A program made the translations under genes and the position numbers. A DNA stretch of 64,000 nucleotides from Neobacillus bataviensis. Lineage in GTDB: Bacteria; Bacillota; Bacilli; Bacillales_B; DSM-18226. This document shows positions 17,546 through 26,690 of the stretch, piece by piece. The stretch spans positions 427,882 to 491,881 of the forward strand of contig NZ_JAHXYW010000005.1 in assembly GCF_019969725.1 (NCBI RefSeq). The letters run 5' to 3'. The notes below the pieces were generated by a model that saw nothing but the letters and a program-made list of their open reading frames with translations, was not told the DNA's origin and ran no database searches. Each line of letters begins with the position of its first letter. The stretch's first letter is position 1.

Positions 17546-19009
17546 ATGCAAAAATCGTCAATCATTAAAAATGTAATTTACAAAATATTACTAAATTTGT
17601 TTAATATCATCATCCCTATCTTAGTAGGACCTTATGTATATCGTACTCTTGGGCCTAATTCTATTGGGATGGTACAGCGGTCTGAAACGATCTTTAATTA
17701 CTTTTTCATTTTTGCGGTGTTTGGTGTTTACCAGTATGGCCTAAGAGAGATGAGCCGTATTAAGGATGATCAGACAAAGGTAAACCAATTCTTTACAAGT
17801 ATGTTGACCATTAGTATGGGTACAAGTGTACTTTCATTACTTATTTATTTGATATTTATCTATGTAGGATATGGAGACAAAGTAATCTTTCCGGTATTAA
17901 TGATTTATGCCGTCAACTTAATAGGCAATATCTTTTATGTAGAATGGGTTAATGAAGCAAGAGAAAAGTATAATTTCATCACGATTAAAACGATTGTCAT
18001 TAAGGTGATCTATCTTGCATTATTATTTACTCTTGTTAAGAGCTCACATGATTATAAACAATATGCTTTTTTGTTAATTCTCACAACTTTTCTTAATAAT
18101 ATTGTAAGCTTCATATATATTAAAAGAAAAATTCAACTGGACTTTTCCAATATCACGATAAAAAAACATATTAAGCCCCTATTATTAGTGGTTGCTTTTT
18201 CTAATGCCAATATCCTTTATGTTCAACTGGACCGTTTCATGCTGGGGGAATACATTAGTAATAAATCAGTTTCTTTCTATGTAATGGCACAACAAATAAT
18301 GGGGATTATTAATACGCTAATGCTTAGTATTATTCAAGTAACGATTCCGCGTCTATCCTATCTATCTGGAAATGAAGATGAGGGCTCTTATCTCAAACTG
18401 CTAAACAATATATCTAAAGTTTATTTTGCCTTCTTATTTCCTGCAGCCATTGGCCTTTTCGTCACAGCTGATGCCGGAATTCTCTTATATGGAGGACATA
18501 AATATATTAGCGCCCAGACCACGCTTAAGATTTTTGCCATTTATATGATATCACTGGGGATTGATTCAATTTTATCGAATCAAGTTATTTATGTGAAGAA
18601 AAAGGAAAATATCCTGGTTAAATTTGTCTTTATTTCTGGGATTCTTAACCTCATTTTTAAGATTGTTTTAATACAAATGAACCATTTCAATCCAACAACA
18701 GCCATTTTGACTACTGCTATTTCTAATTTTCTATTAGTCACAATGGAGTATGTGTTTATCCGAAAATATTTAAAGATAGATTATTCTTTATTTACTTTCT
18801 CAAAAACGAAATACTTCCTGTATTCGCTCATCTTTATCCCCATCCACTATCTGATAAAGATGTTTATTTCTCATTACATCCCATTATTTTTGGTATCGGT
18901 TTTCGTTTGTGTGATGGTCTATGCGGCAATATTATTTTTCACAAAAGACGAAGTTTTTTCATTGTTTCTTAATAAAATAAAAGGTCGTTTTGGAAGGACT
19001 GTACAGTAA
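17546..19009 (+). CDS. Wzx-type polysaccharide flippase
   Basis: The 487-residue protein has about 12-14 membrane segments and an N-terminal polysaccharide-synthesis/MATE-like signature: NLFNIIIPILVGPYVYRTLG, GMVQRSETIFNYFFIFAVFG and YQYGLREMSRIKDD. It would flip undecaprenyl-pyrophosphate-linked repeat units to the outer face. The pneumococcal teichoic-acid flippase TacF belongs to the same superfamily and is linked to choline decoration, so the position after licD is suggestive. The Shine-Dalgarno is weak. A strong terminator follows. Confidence 0.88.
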   Translation: MQKSSIIKNVIYKILLNLFNIIIPILVGPYVYRTLGPNSIGMVQRSETIFNYFFIFAVFGVYQYGLREMSRIKDDQTKVNQFFTSMLTISMGTSVLSLLIYLIFIYVGYGDKVIFPVLMIYAVNLIGNIFYVEWVNEAREKYNFITIKTIVIKVIYLALLFTLVKSSHDYKQYAFLLILTTFLNNIVSFIYIKRKIQLDFSNITIKKHIKPLLLVVAFSNANILYVQLDRFMLGEYISNKSVSFYVMAQQIMGIINTLMLSIIQVTIPRLSYLSGNEDEGSYLKLLNNISKVYFAFLFPAAIGLFVTADAGILLYGGHKYISAQTTLKIFAIYMISLGIDSILSNQVIYVKKKENILVKFVFISGILNLIFKIVLIQMNHFNPTTAILTTAISNFLLVTMEYVFIRKYLKIDYSLFTFSKTKYFLYSLIFIPIHYLIKMFISHYIPLFLVSVFVCVMVYAAILFFTKDEVFSLFLNKIKGRFGRTVQ

Positions 19010-19015
19010 TAAGAG

Positions 19016-19044
19016 AGGGTATCCTAGTTAGGATACCCTTTCTT
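19016..19044 (+). terminator. Terminator after licD-wzx
   Basis: An 11-bp perfect stem, AGGGTATCCTA/TAGGATACCCT, with a 2-base loop is followed by a T/C run. Confidence 0.85.
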
Positions 19045-19053
19045 TCTAAACTA

Positions 19054-20970
19054 TTATTTTTTCCACACTCCATCATTACCAAAAACATAGCCCTGAATGG
19101 TTGTATTTTTGGCCATAGACCCATCTGGCTTCAAGTAATACCATTTTCCATATTCATAAAGCCAGCCCGTTTTCATTTCTCCGTTGGTTTGCAGGTAATA
19201 CCATTTATCACCAACAGCGATCCATCCGATACTCATCGCACCCTTGCTGTCCAAAAAGTACCATTTTCCACTTGATTGAATCCAACCGGTCTTCATTACT
19301 CCTTTGGTGTCTAAGTAGTACCATTTTCCGGCTGATTGAATCCAACCTGTCTTCATTACACCTTTATCATTAAAGAAGTACCAACTGTTATTTAATAGAT
19401 GCCAGCCCTTCAGCAATTCGTCTGATTTAAGGTAATACCAATTTCCTCGGTCGTTTATCCAGCCTAATTGTAGACTCCCCTCATTGTTAAAGTAATATAT
19501 TTTCCCGTCTAGTTCCTTCCAGCCTAATTGCATGGTTCCATTAGTATTTAAATAATATTTCTTATTGCCTAAAGTAAGCCAGCCTGTATACATGGTGCCG
19601 TCGTTAAGAAAGAAATACCATTGTTCTTGTATTTTTGCCCAGCCTGTGACGGGCACCCCCTCTTTATAGTACCGCCACTTTCCTTCTGCCAATTTCCAGC
19701 CGAATAATTTAGGTGTATCAAAGGAAGTGTTTAGCTTTAATAAGGATTCATTGTTCCAAGCATCCACTGCGGAAATTTCGAGATTGTAGGCAGTTTCCGG
19801 AGATAAATTTGAAATTTCTGCATAAATCCGATTTTCTGAAGTTTCATGCTCCCAGAACTCCATATTTTTTGTAAAAATTACTTCCCCATTATTTTTAATG
19901 ACATATTTATCAACCAGCGTATTGTCTCTTGCTGCGTCCCAGGAGAGAGTAACCGAATCTCCACTAATATTTTTTTCCAGATTTATCTTTGAACTTTCCA
20001 AAAAATAAGGCTTTTCATCATCCTTATATGTTTGTTGGAAAGGTGTTGGAATCGTAAATGTTTGAATCCATGAACTATTAGTAAAATCTCTCGCTTTTAT
20101 TTCAACATGGTTTGCATAAACATTTACAAGCAGTCCTTGAGAAAACATCTTAGACCCGGAATCTGAATAGGTATAAGCAACCGAACCGGAATTCACCATA
20201 GTAAAACCATCCTGAAAAACCGTTCTTGGGTGATTCAAAAGATAATGAGAATGTCCTGAAAACAAAATGACTTGAGGATATCTTTTCAATATATCTTTAA
20301 GTCTATTATCTTGAAATCCAGCCCCCCAATCATCGCTGCCATATACAGTATGATCAATGGCTTGATGAAGAAAAACAAAGATTGGTTTAGATGGGTCAGC
20401 ATTTTTTGCCAAGGTTCTTTTAAGCCACCAATATTGTTCCTCCGTTATGTTGGCATGATCATGGTCATCCGGACTAGGAAACCCCTCTCCTCCAAGAGTA
20501 ATAAAGTGGTAACCATTAATCCACTTTTCATAATAAATTTTATCTCCTGGCATGCCAGTCTTATCCAAAAACCTTTTCATATAAATCTCGGCATTTAATC
20601 CTGAGGGAGAATAGATACCTTCAAAATATTCATGGTTTCCCATAGTAATGATTTTTTCAGATGCAGGATTGATCGTTGAATTTAAAATATTATTAAAAGT
20701 ATCATATTCTTGTTCTGTTCCATTATTAGTAATATCTCCAACCATCGCAATTGCCTGGTAATGTGGCGCAATCATTTGCAAATCATTCAGCGCTTTGGTG
20801 AATCTATCCTTTTGATAGTCACCTCCAATGTGAATATCACTCATAACGGGAAATTGCAGCAAGGGCTGCTCTTCCTGTGCTTCCCCACCTGCTGCCTTAA
20901 CGCTTGAGGGAGACTGTGGACATAGAATTATCAAAATAAAAAATATAAAAGTTAGGAATCTAAATTTCAA
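19054..20970 (-). CDS. Secreted metallophosphoesterase with Fn3-like domain and choline-binding repeats
   Basis: The protein has about 638 residues: a signal peptide, then a calcineurin-like phosphoesterase with VMSDIHIGG, VGDITNNG, GNHEYFEG, VFLHQAI and LFSGHSHYLL. An Fn3-like segment follows (ISGDSVTLSWDAARDNTLVD, LSPETAYNLEISAVDAWNNE). Ten choline-binding-type repeats and the cap NTTIQGYVFGNDGVW end the protein. It is a longer paralogue of the protein at 10132-11448. The start is read as TTG at 20970, with GGAGAG 8 bases upstream. An ATG at 21066 would add 32 residues before the signal peptide and has no site. The substrate is unknown; a wall phosphodiester is a reasonable guess. Confidence 0.86.
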   Translation of the reverse strand: MKFRFLTFIFFILIILCPQSPSSVKAAGGEAQEEQPLLQFPVMSDIHIGGDYQKDRFTKALNDLQMIAPHYQAIAMVGDITNNGTEQEYDTFNNILNSTINPASEKIITMGNHEYFEGIYSPSGLNAEIYMKRFLDKTGMPGDKIYYEKWINGYHFITLGGEGFPSPDDHDHANITEEQYWWLKRTLAKNADPSKPIFVFLHQAIDHTVYGSDDWGAGFQDNRLKDILKRYPQVILFSGHSHYLLNHPRTVFQDGFTMVNSGSVAYTYSDSGSKMFSQGLLVNVYANHVEIKARDFTNSSWIQTFTIPTPFQQTYKDDEKPYFLESSKINLEKNISGDSVTLSWDAARDNTLVDKYVIKNNGEVIFTKNMEFWEHETSENRIYAEISNLSPETAYNLEISAVDAWNNESLLKLNTSFDTPKLFGWKLAEGKWRYYKEGVPVTGWAKIQEQWYFFLNDGTMYTGWLTLGNKKYYLNTNGTMQLGWKELDGKIYYFNNEGSLQLGWINDRGNWYYLKSDELLKGWHLLNNSWYFFNDKGVMKTGWIQSAGKWYYLDTKGVMKTGWIQSSGKWYFLDSKGAMSIGWIAVGDKWYYLQTNGEMKTGWLYEYGKWYYLKPDGSMAKNTTIQGYVFGNDGVWKK

Positions 20971-21071
20971 AGCTTTCTCTCCAATCACGAATGTATATTG
21001 CTCTCTATTGAAGAATTTTATACCAATAATTGAAAGATTACTAGAATTGTTTATAATATTTCCCAATAATA

Positions 21072-21122
21072 AAAAGAGAGGGAAACCTAGTCATTTGTGA
21101 CCTAAGTTTACCTCTCTTTTTT
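21072..21122 (-). terminator. Terminator after the wecC-tagA unit
   Basis: A long imperfect hairpin, GAGAGGTAAACTTAGGTCA with its partner ending CCCTCTC, is followed by TTTTT on the minus strand. Confidence 0.7.
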
Positions 21123-21138
21123 ATATCAAGATAAATAC

Positions 21139-21846
21139 TTATTTTTTTAATGTTCTTAAAAGGAATTTTGGCAAAATCAATTGTCTTTTCCAGCGCCATG
21201 GTTCTTTCATTAGACGGTAGAACCATTCAAGGCCAAGTGTTTGGAAAAGCTCCGGTGCTCGCTTGAGATTGCCGGAAATTACATCATATGAGCCGCCGAC
21301 CCCTTGAAAGATGTAGGGGGTGACTTTATCCATATGATTGACAATCCAATATTCCTGCGTAGGACTTCCTAATGCTACGAAAATAATCTCTGGTTGATGT
21401 TGATTGATGGTATCGACGACCACTTTTTCATCTTTCTCATAGCCATGTAACGTCCCGACAATTTGAATACCCGGGATTTGCCTTTCAAGCTCCGCCTTTG
21501 CCGCATCGGCAACCCCAGGCTTTCCGCCATATAAAAAAATCCGTTTTCCTTGTGCCGCTGCTGTTTGGCAAAGCTTCAACATCATATCAATGCCCGTGAC
21601 ACGGCTGGTCACCTGTCCGCCCTTTAGCTTGGACGCTAAAATAACGCCAATGCCATCCGGGATTTGATAATCTGCACGATTCAGAAGCTTTCTTAATTCT
21701 TCGTCCTCTTGCGCCTTCATAATTTTTTCCGGATTAATCGCCACAATAAATGACTTCTTTTTCTGGTTGATATCCTGCATTAATAATGAAGCAAGCTGGT
21801 CATAATCATAATTACAAACATCAACACCGAGAAAGTTTTCCTTCAT
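21139..21846 (-). CDS. WecG/TagA/CpsF family (GT26) glycosyltransferase
   Basis: The 235-residue protein has the family motifs in order: INPEKIMKA, ADYQIPDGIGVILASKL, RVTGIDMMLKL, IFLYGGKPGVADAAK, VALGSPTQEYWI, GVGGSYDVISGNLKRAPE and LGLEWFYRLMKEPWRWKRQ. The aspartate in PDGIG is the usual catalytic residue. TagA adds ManNAc, and WecG adds ManNAcA, to lipid-linked GlcNAc. The gene follows a WecC-type dehydrogenase by 76 bases, so ManNAcA transfer (WecG activity) is the better guess. AAGGTGG precedes the ATG. Confidence 0.88.
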   Translation of the reverse strand: MKENFLGVDVCNYDYDQLASLLMQDINQKKKSFIVAINPEKIMKAQEDEELRKLLNRADYQIPDGIGVILASKLKGGQVTSRVTGIDMMLKLCQTAAAQGKRIFLYGGKPGVADAAKAELERQIPGIQIVGTLHGYEKDEKVVVDTINQHQPEIIFVALGSPTQEYWIVNHMDKVTPYIFQGVGGSYDVISGNLKRAPELFQTLGLEWFYRLMKEPWRWKRQLILPKFLLRTLKK

Positions 21847-21922
21847 AACGTACCACCTTTTGGACTTTACATATGAAACGAACTGCGGCAGAGGGTACCG
21901 GCCGCAGTCATCATCGTAAATA

Positions 21923-23197
21923 TTAACTATGTTTAGAATCCCCTAAAACACGGACATCAAAGCCGGCTTTAACCCAAGCTTCACGCGGAAGGCAATTTTT
22001 TGTATCCAGTACAATTTTAGAACGAACCAAATTGGCCGTTTGCTTTGGATCAAGAATTTTAAATTCATCATGCTCAGTTAAGATTAGAACAATATCCGCA
22101 TTCTGTAAGGCTTCTTCAAGCTTTAAGGCCTGCTGCGGGAATTTCTGTTCTTTAATATGCGGGTCAAATGCCGTTAGCTCCAGATTCAATTCCTTTAAAT
22201 GATGGATAACCTCGACAGACGGACTTTCGCGCATATCATCGATATTCGCCTTGAAGGAAAGGCCTAAAACAGCCACCTTCGGGTTCTTAATTTGCTGCTG
22301 TTCAGCAATTGTTTTCACTTTATTTGCCACAAATAGCGGCATGGAATCATTCGTTTGACGGGCAAGGTGAATGATTTTCGCATTTTCCGGATCCTGTTCC
22401 ACTAGGAACCAAGGATCAACCGCGATACAATGACCGCCGACACCCGGACCTGGCATATGGATATTTACTCGTGGGTGATGGTTGGCAAGCTTGATGGCCT
22501 CCCACACATTGACCCCAAGAGTCTCGCTAACACGTGCAAGTTCGTTGGCAAACGCTATATTTACATCGCGGTACGTGTTTTCGATAACCTTAACCATTTC
22601 TGCGGTAGTCGCATCGGTTAAGAAAATTTCACCCTTTACGAAGGCGCGGTATAGATCGCGTGTTTTTTCTGAAGACTCTTCGTTAATCCCGCCGACAATC
22701 CGGCTGTTATTAACAAGCTCTTCAAACACACGACCCGGAATAACCCGTTCTGGGGAGTGAGAAATGAGAAGTTCCGTTCCCATTTCAAGTCCGCTCTCTT
22801 TTAATATCGGCATCATTACATCCTCAACCGTCCTTGGTGGAACAGTTGATTCAAGAATAACAAGATTTCCTTTTTCAAGATAAGGGACAATCGATTTTGT
22901 TGCCGCTTCAACATATTTCATATCTGCTGTTTTATCAGGGTTAATTGGCGATGGAACGGCGATAATAAATACGTCAGCTTTTTCAGGAGTAGTGGAAACG
23001 GTAAGATTGCCGCTGTCAATCGCCGCAATAAGACGCTCTTCCAGACCATTCTCTTCAATATGAAGCTGTTTATTTTGAATTTTTTCTACGGCCGCTGCAT
23101 TTACATCCACACCGTGAACATGAATGCCATTGTTTGCAAACATAACAGAGGTAGGGAGACCGATGTAGCCAAGGCCGATGACACAAATTTTATTCAT
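21923..23197 (-). CDS. wecC: UDP-N-acetyl-D-mannosamine dehydrogenase (WecC-like)
   Basis: The protein of about 424 residues has an N-terminal Rossmann domain (ICVIGLGYIGLPTSVMFANN) and the nucleotide-sugar dehydrogenase core: ILESTVPPRTVEDV, SHSPERVIPGR, EMVKVIENTYRDVNIAFANE and GPGVGGHCIAVDPWFLVE with the catalytic cysteine. Near the C-terminus lies GLSFKANIDDMRESP. The PGVGGHCIAVDPWFL form is typical of WecC, which oxidises UDP-ManNAc to UDP-ManNAcA, more than of UDP-glucose dehydrogenase. No UDP-GlcNAc 2-epimerase is in the window. The start at 23197 has AAAGGAAG at good spacing; an ATG 18 bases earlier does not. Confidence 0.9.
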   Translation of the reverse strand: MNKICVIGLGYIGLPTSVMFANNGIHVHGVDVNAAAVEKIQNKQLHIEENGLEERLIAAIDSGNLTVSTTPEKADVFIIAVPSPINPDKTADMKYVEAATKSIVPYLEKGNLVILESTVPPRTVEDVMMPILKESGLEMGTELLISHSPERVIPGRVFEELVNNSRIVGGINEESSEKTRDLYRAFVKGEIFLTDATTAEMVKVIENTYRDVNIAFANELARVSETLGVNVWEAIKLANHHPRVNIHMPGPGVGGHCIAVDPWFLVEQDPENAKIIHLARQTNDSMPLFVANKVKTIAEQQQIKNPKVAVLGLSFKANIDDMRESPSVEVIHHLKELNLELTAFDPHIKEQKFPQQALKLEEALQNADIVLILTEHDEFKILDPKQTANLVRSKIVLDTKNCLPREAWVKAGFDVRVLGDSKHS

Positions 23198-23362
23198 CAA
23201 GTGACTTCCTTTCATAACCTAACTTTAAAATGTCATTAAGCTTATATTTTACTTTCATAACGCAGTCTAGCCGCTAAAAAGTATGACGAATGAATTTTTC
23301 CCAACTAATTTTAACAAAAAACTTGACTAAAAGAAACTATGAGGCGCAAATGTTGTCGTATA

Positions 23363-23391
23363 TTGACAATTTCCAACATTAACGATAATCT
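23363..23391 (+). promoter_or_regulatory. Sigma-A promoter of the second AlgX-like gene
   Basis: A consensus TTGACA is followed after 17 bases by TAATCT, about 38 bases before the start codon. Confidence 0.6.
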
Positions 23392-23429
23392 AATAAGTTG
23401 AATGATAGAACGTTTTAAGGAGTAAACGA

Positions 23430-24491
23430 ATGGGTTACAAAAAATTTTTTATCTATTTTCTTATCACAGGTGTGATTTTGGCTGGACTGTATTCATTATT
23501 CATTTATAAGAAAGACCCGCTTGGATATTATCATTTAAAGAAAGAAAGCCGCTACTATAGTAATAATGGCCGCTTTCAACTTCCTGCTTTTATTAAAAAT
23601 TTAGATTACGATACAATAATCATCGGACCATCAATGAGTCAGAATTTTAATGAACAAACTATTGATCAGGAACTTCATGTCAAAAGCTTTAATGCTGCGT
23701 TATCCGCCGCTTCTGCTAAGGAACAAAATTATGTTTATCAGCTGGCAAATAAAACACATCACAACCTTAAAACTGTTTTTTGGGAAATTAATTTTGATTC
23801 CTTGTATGGGGAAAGCAATCGAGTTAATAATGATTCCGGAACTTTTCCTGCTTATTTATATAATACATTCCCATTAGATGATATTAGATATTTGTTTAGC
23901 TCCTACTCCGGAGAATTATACTTTGATTCTAGAGAAGCAGAGAAAACAAATGCTTCAGTACGCACACCGTATAATGTATATAAATTTGGTAGTGGGATTC
24001 CAGGACAAACTCCGGAACAATTTAAGGATACAAAGGTTGTAAATAACCAAAATCCAGTGCCCGATGGGGTTTCTTTTCAAGATATGAAGGAAAATTTCGA
24101 TTCGAATATCCTTCCAGTGTTAAAAGAGCATCCTAATCAAGAATTTAAGCTTTACTATACTCCATATCCAATTACCTATCATGTAAATAACTATAATCGA
24201 AGCAAACAAGCCTTTTTAGACCGTTTAAAAATAAAAGAATATGTTTTTCGACAGGTTAAAGACCTGAATAATGTAGAAATCTATGATTTTCAAACTGAAA
24301 AAAAAGTGACCTATACTATTTCTAATTACCTGGATGGTTCCCATTATTTTTCAACAATTAATGATTGGATGGCTCAACAGTTCGCTCAAAAAGCATATCT
24401 ACAGTCAGAAGAGAAGATTCAAGAAAATAAAGCAAAGCTGCTTGATCAGGTAGAACATTTTAAATGGAAGCAATTAAAAACAGAAAAATAA
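23430..24491 (+). CDS. Membrane-anchored SGNH/AlgX-DltD-like protein, second copy
   Basis: The 353-residue protein has an N-terminal membrane anchor (about 5-27). It is a clear paralogue of the product of 7410-8513, with the same sequence of blocks: LPAFIKNLDYDTIIIGPSMS then QNF, FNAALSAASAKEQN, LPLDDIRYLFSSYS-like, YYTPYPITYHVNNY, VEIYDFQ and DGSHYFSTINDWMAQQF. The SGNH-type serine is likely that in GPSMSQNF. It stands alone with its own promoter and terminator and has no MBOAT neighbour. It may share the MBOAT at 5954-7396, or act with one elsewhere. AAGGAG precedes the ATG. Confidence 0.7.
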   Translation: MGYKKFFIYFLITGVILAGLYSLFIYKKDPLGYYHLKKESRYYSNNGRFQLPAFIKNLDYDTIIIGPSMSQNFNEQTIDQELHVKSFNAALSAASAKEQNYVYQLANKTHHNLKTVFWEINFDSLYGESNRVNNDSGTFPAYLYNTFPLDDIRYLFSSYSGELYFDSREAEKTNASVRTPYNVYKFGSGIPGQTPEQFKDTKVVNNQNPVPDGVSFQDMKENFDSNILPVLKEHPNQEFKLYYTPYPITYHVNNYNRSKQAFLDRLKIKEYVFRQVKDLNNVEIYDFQTEKKVTYTISNYLDGSHYFSTINDWMAQQFAQKAYLQSEEKIQENKAKLLDQVEHFKWKQLKTEK

Positions 24492-24530
24492 CAAAAGAGG
24501 CTGCCTTGAACAGCCTCTTTTGTTATTTTT
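24490..24530 (+). terminator. Terminator between the AlgX-like gene and the convergent LRR gene
   Basis: A 14-bp perfect stem, AACAAAAGAGGCTG with its complement, and a 6-base loop are followed by a T-rich tail; A-runs on the far side make it usable in both directions. Confidence 0.85.
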
Positions 24531-24535
24531 AGATG

Positions 24536-26542
24536 TTAATTGATCCAAATTCCGTCTGAATCAAAGTAATAGGATTTACCATTAATCACTGCCCAGCCAT
24601 GCTGCTCCGCACCATTGCTATTGTAATAGCGGTAGAACGAATAGTATCCGTAGTAATAATCGTAGCCATAGAAATTTATCCAACCTATTTGCATAACGCC
24701 ATCTTCATTAAAGAGGTAAATAGTGGTACCAATACGATATCTTCCATCAGTTAATAAATCCGAATATTCATCGAAGTAATACCATTTTCCTCTATAAGAT
24801 AACCATGATTTTGTATATAATGCGCCGCTGCTTTTCGCATAATGCCAGTACTCTCTATCAAAATACCAGCCATTTGCTCCCATAGCACCACTAGCTGAAA
24901 AGAAGTAATTAATTCCGGAAATATTTTTTATCCCTGTTACCATGACCCCAAAATCATTAGGATCTAAGTAATACCACCTACCGCCTGAAGAGAGCCAGCC
25001 GGTAAGAAGTTTGCCGTCACTTTTACTATAGAACCATTCGCTTCCTTGTGCATTCCAGCCATTCGTTTTCATTGCACCGTTGCTTCCAAAGAAATAATAG
25101 GCGCCATTGATTCTATAAGCTCCCGTTGCCATTTCGCCATAAAAGTTCAGAAAGTACCATTTGCCGCCGCTGGATAACCAGTTATTTTTAAGCATTTTTC
25201 CATTTGCGCTAAAATAATGCCAGTAGTAATTATATTCAACCCAGCCGGTTTTCATTTTCCCACTGACTGTATCAAAATAATAAGTGGCGTTATCAATATC
25301 ACGTTCACCTGTCGTCATAACGCCGCTGCTAGGGTCTAAATAATACCAAGTTGTTCCTTCTTGATGCCAACCTGTAACCATGTTTCCATTCTTATCATTA
25401 TAGTACCAATCACCGTATTTTTGATACCAGCCAACAATCACTTCCTCCGTGCTGCCATCAAAGTAAACTTCCACACCATTGGCCTTTAAAACGTTAATGA
25501 CTTGAATAGCTGCTGAGCCTGTTGAGAGGTCTAGGTTCGGCATATCATACATTTCTAAATATGACAGATTCGACAAATTTTTAAGCGGTTCGATATTTGT
25601 TACAGGATTTCCTGATATGAACAGTGTTGTTAAACTATAAAGGTAATTTAAAGGCAGCAGGTCACTAATATTATTGTTATCCAAGTCTAGTACTTCTAAA
25701 GAAGATAAACTAGCTAACGATGAAATATTAGTAATATCATTTCCATAAAGTATTAAGGATGTTAAGTTATTCAACAGTCCCAATGATGTTACATCGGTAA
25801 TATGGTTCATCGATAAATCCAGATTACTTAATGCTGTTAATCCACTAAGTGGCGCTGTATTACTAATTTGATTGCTTGATAAATCCAAATAAGCAAGGTT
25901 TATTAAGCCGCTTAAAGGTGATAAATTAGTAATATTGTTTTGGCCTAAATAAAGATAGTATAAATTTACTGCATATTCTAAGCCAGTCAAGTCAGAAATA
26001 TTTTGTCCGCTTGCATCTAATCCCGTAAGTGCCGCCATTTGTTCTTGGGTAATTGGGTCGGTCGCCCCAAGACCTAGTTCAGTTCGGACAGCTTTTTCCA
26101 AGTTCGCATCTTTAAAAGTAACCACATCATATGTACCTTGAATTGCAGCATTTGGTTCAGTTGTATCTGGTGTAGTATTTGGTGTAGTTTGCTGCGGTTG
26201 TTCTTTATCTGCCTCTTTAGGAATTGGATCTTCTGCTAGTGCAGGTTCGGGTTCGGTTGTTTCTGTTGATGGCTCTCCGGCTGGAGCAGTCTGATCACCG
26301 GCCGATTCTGTTTGGTCATTAATGGTCCCGGTTTGATCATCAGTTGTTCCTGTTTGATCATTAGTCGTGCCTGTTTGATCATTGGTCACAGCGGGAGCGG
26401 ACTCCACTGCAGGAACAGTGGTGTCACCACTTTGCCCTATTCCTGATTTTGCTGGTGTCTGTTCTTCAGCTAGTGCATTCAATGGTGCCATGAATGATAG
26501 CAAGAGAACAAAAACTAGCAATAATTTACTTAATCTCTTCAT
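24536..26542 (-). CDS. Internalin-like LRR surface protein with choline-binding-type repeats
   Basis: The protein has about 668 residues: a signal peptide ending ALAEE, a Thr/Asp/Gln/Pro-rich linker with several DQTGTTN-like units (about 30-135), then seven to eight leucine-rich repeats of internalin type (22 residues, for example LTALSNLDLSMNHITDVTSL) to about 370. About fourteen choline-binding-type repeats follow, many unusually aromatic (YYYGYYSFYRYY). LRR domains bind proteins or glycans; the partner is unknown. The start at 26542 follows a G-rich Shine-Dalgarno (AGGGGG); an ATG at 26593 overlaps the promoter. It lies next to a paralogue, 26691-28739, with a matching 5' region. Confidence 0.85.
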   Translation of the reverse strand: MKRLSKLLLVFVLLLSFMAPLNALAEEQTPAKSGIGQSGDTTVPAVESAPAVTNDQTGTTNDQTGTTDDQTGTINDQTESAGDQTAPAGEPSTETTEPEPALAEDPIPKEADKEQPQQTTPNTTPDTTEPNAAIQGTYDVVTFKDANLEKAVRTELGLGATDPITQEQMAALTGLDASGQNISDLTGLEYAVNLYYLYLGQNNITNLSPLSGLINLAYLDLSSNQISNTAPLSGLTALSNLDLSMNHITDVTSLGLLNNLTSLILYGNDITNISSLASLSSLEVLDLDNNNISDLLPLNYLYSLTTLFISGNPVTNIEPLKNLSNLSYLEMYDMPNLDLSTGSAAIQVINVLKANGVEVYFDGSTEEVIVGWYQKYGDWYYNDKNGNMVTGWHQEGTTWYYLDPSSGVMTTGERDIDNATYYFDTVSGKMKTGWVEYNYYWHYFSANGKMLKNNWLSSGGKWYFLNFYGEMATGAYRINGAYYFFGSNGAMKTNGWNAQGSEWFYSKSDGKLLTGWLSSGGRWYYLDPNDFGVMVTGIKNISGINYFFSASGAMGANGWYFDREYWHYAKSSGALYTKSWLSYRGKWYYFDEYSDLLTDGRYRIGTTIYLFNEDGVMQIGWINFYGYDYYYGYYSFYRYYNSNGAEQHGWAVINGKSYYFDSDGIWIN

Positions 26543-26570
26543 TTCTATTAACCCCCTTTTTAATAGGTAT

Positions 26571-26602
26571 ATTATACCAGAAATACACTCCAAAAAGTGG
26601 AA
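26571..26602 (-). promoter_or_regulatory. Extended -10 promoter and conserved upstream element of the first LRR gene
   Basis: TGG-TATAAT lies within GGTATAATATACC, which is a perfect 6+6 inverted repeat with one central base. A TTCCACTTTTTGGAGTG element lies upstream. The paralogue at 26691-28739 has TGA-TATAAT and TTCCACTTTATTTGGAAT in the same order, followed by the same GGGGGTTAATAGA leader. This suggests shared control. Confidence 0.6.
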
Positions 26603-26653
26603 AAAGATAGTTTATAAATATTAAAATAGGAGATTCTCATTCTCTTTTTGCAA

Positions 26654-26688
26654 CAAAAAAGACGACCGAAATATCAGTCGCCTTACAA
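26654..26688 (-). terminator. Terminator after the second LRR gene
   Basis: AAGGCGACTG pairs with CGGTCGTCTT (two wobbles) across a short loop, followed by TTTTTT on the minus strand. Confidence 0.7.
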
Positions 26689-26690
26689 TC

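Noticed and set aside
23216..23362. Riboswitch or T-box leader before the second AlgX-like gene
   Set aside because: No conserved riboswitch core and no leader terminator; the promoter lies only about 40 bases before the gene.
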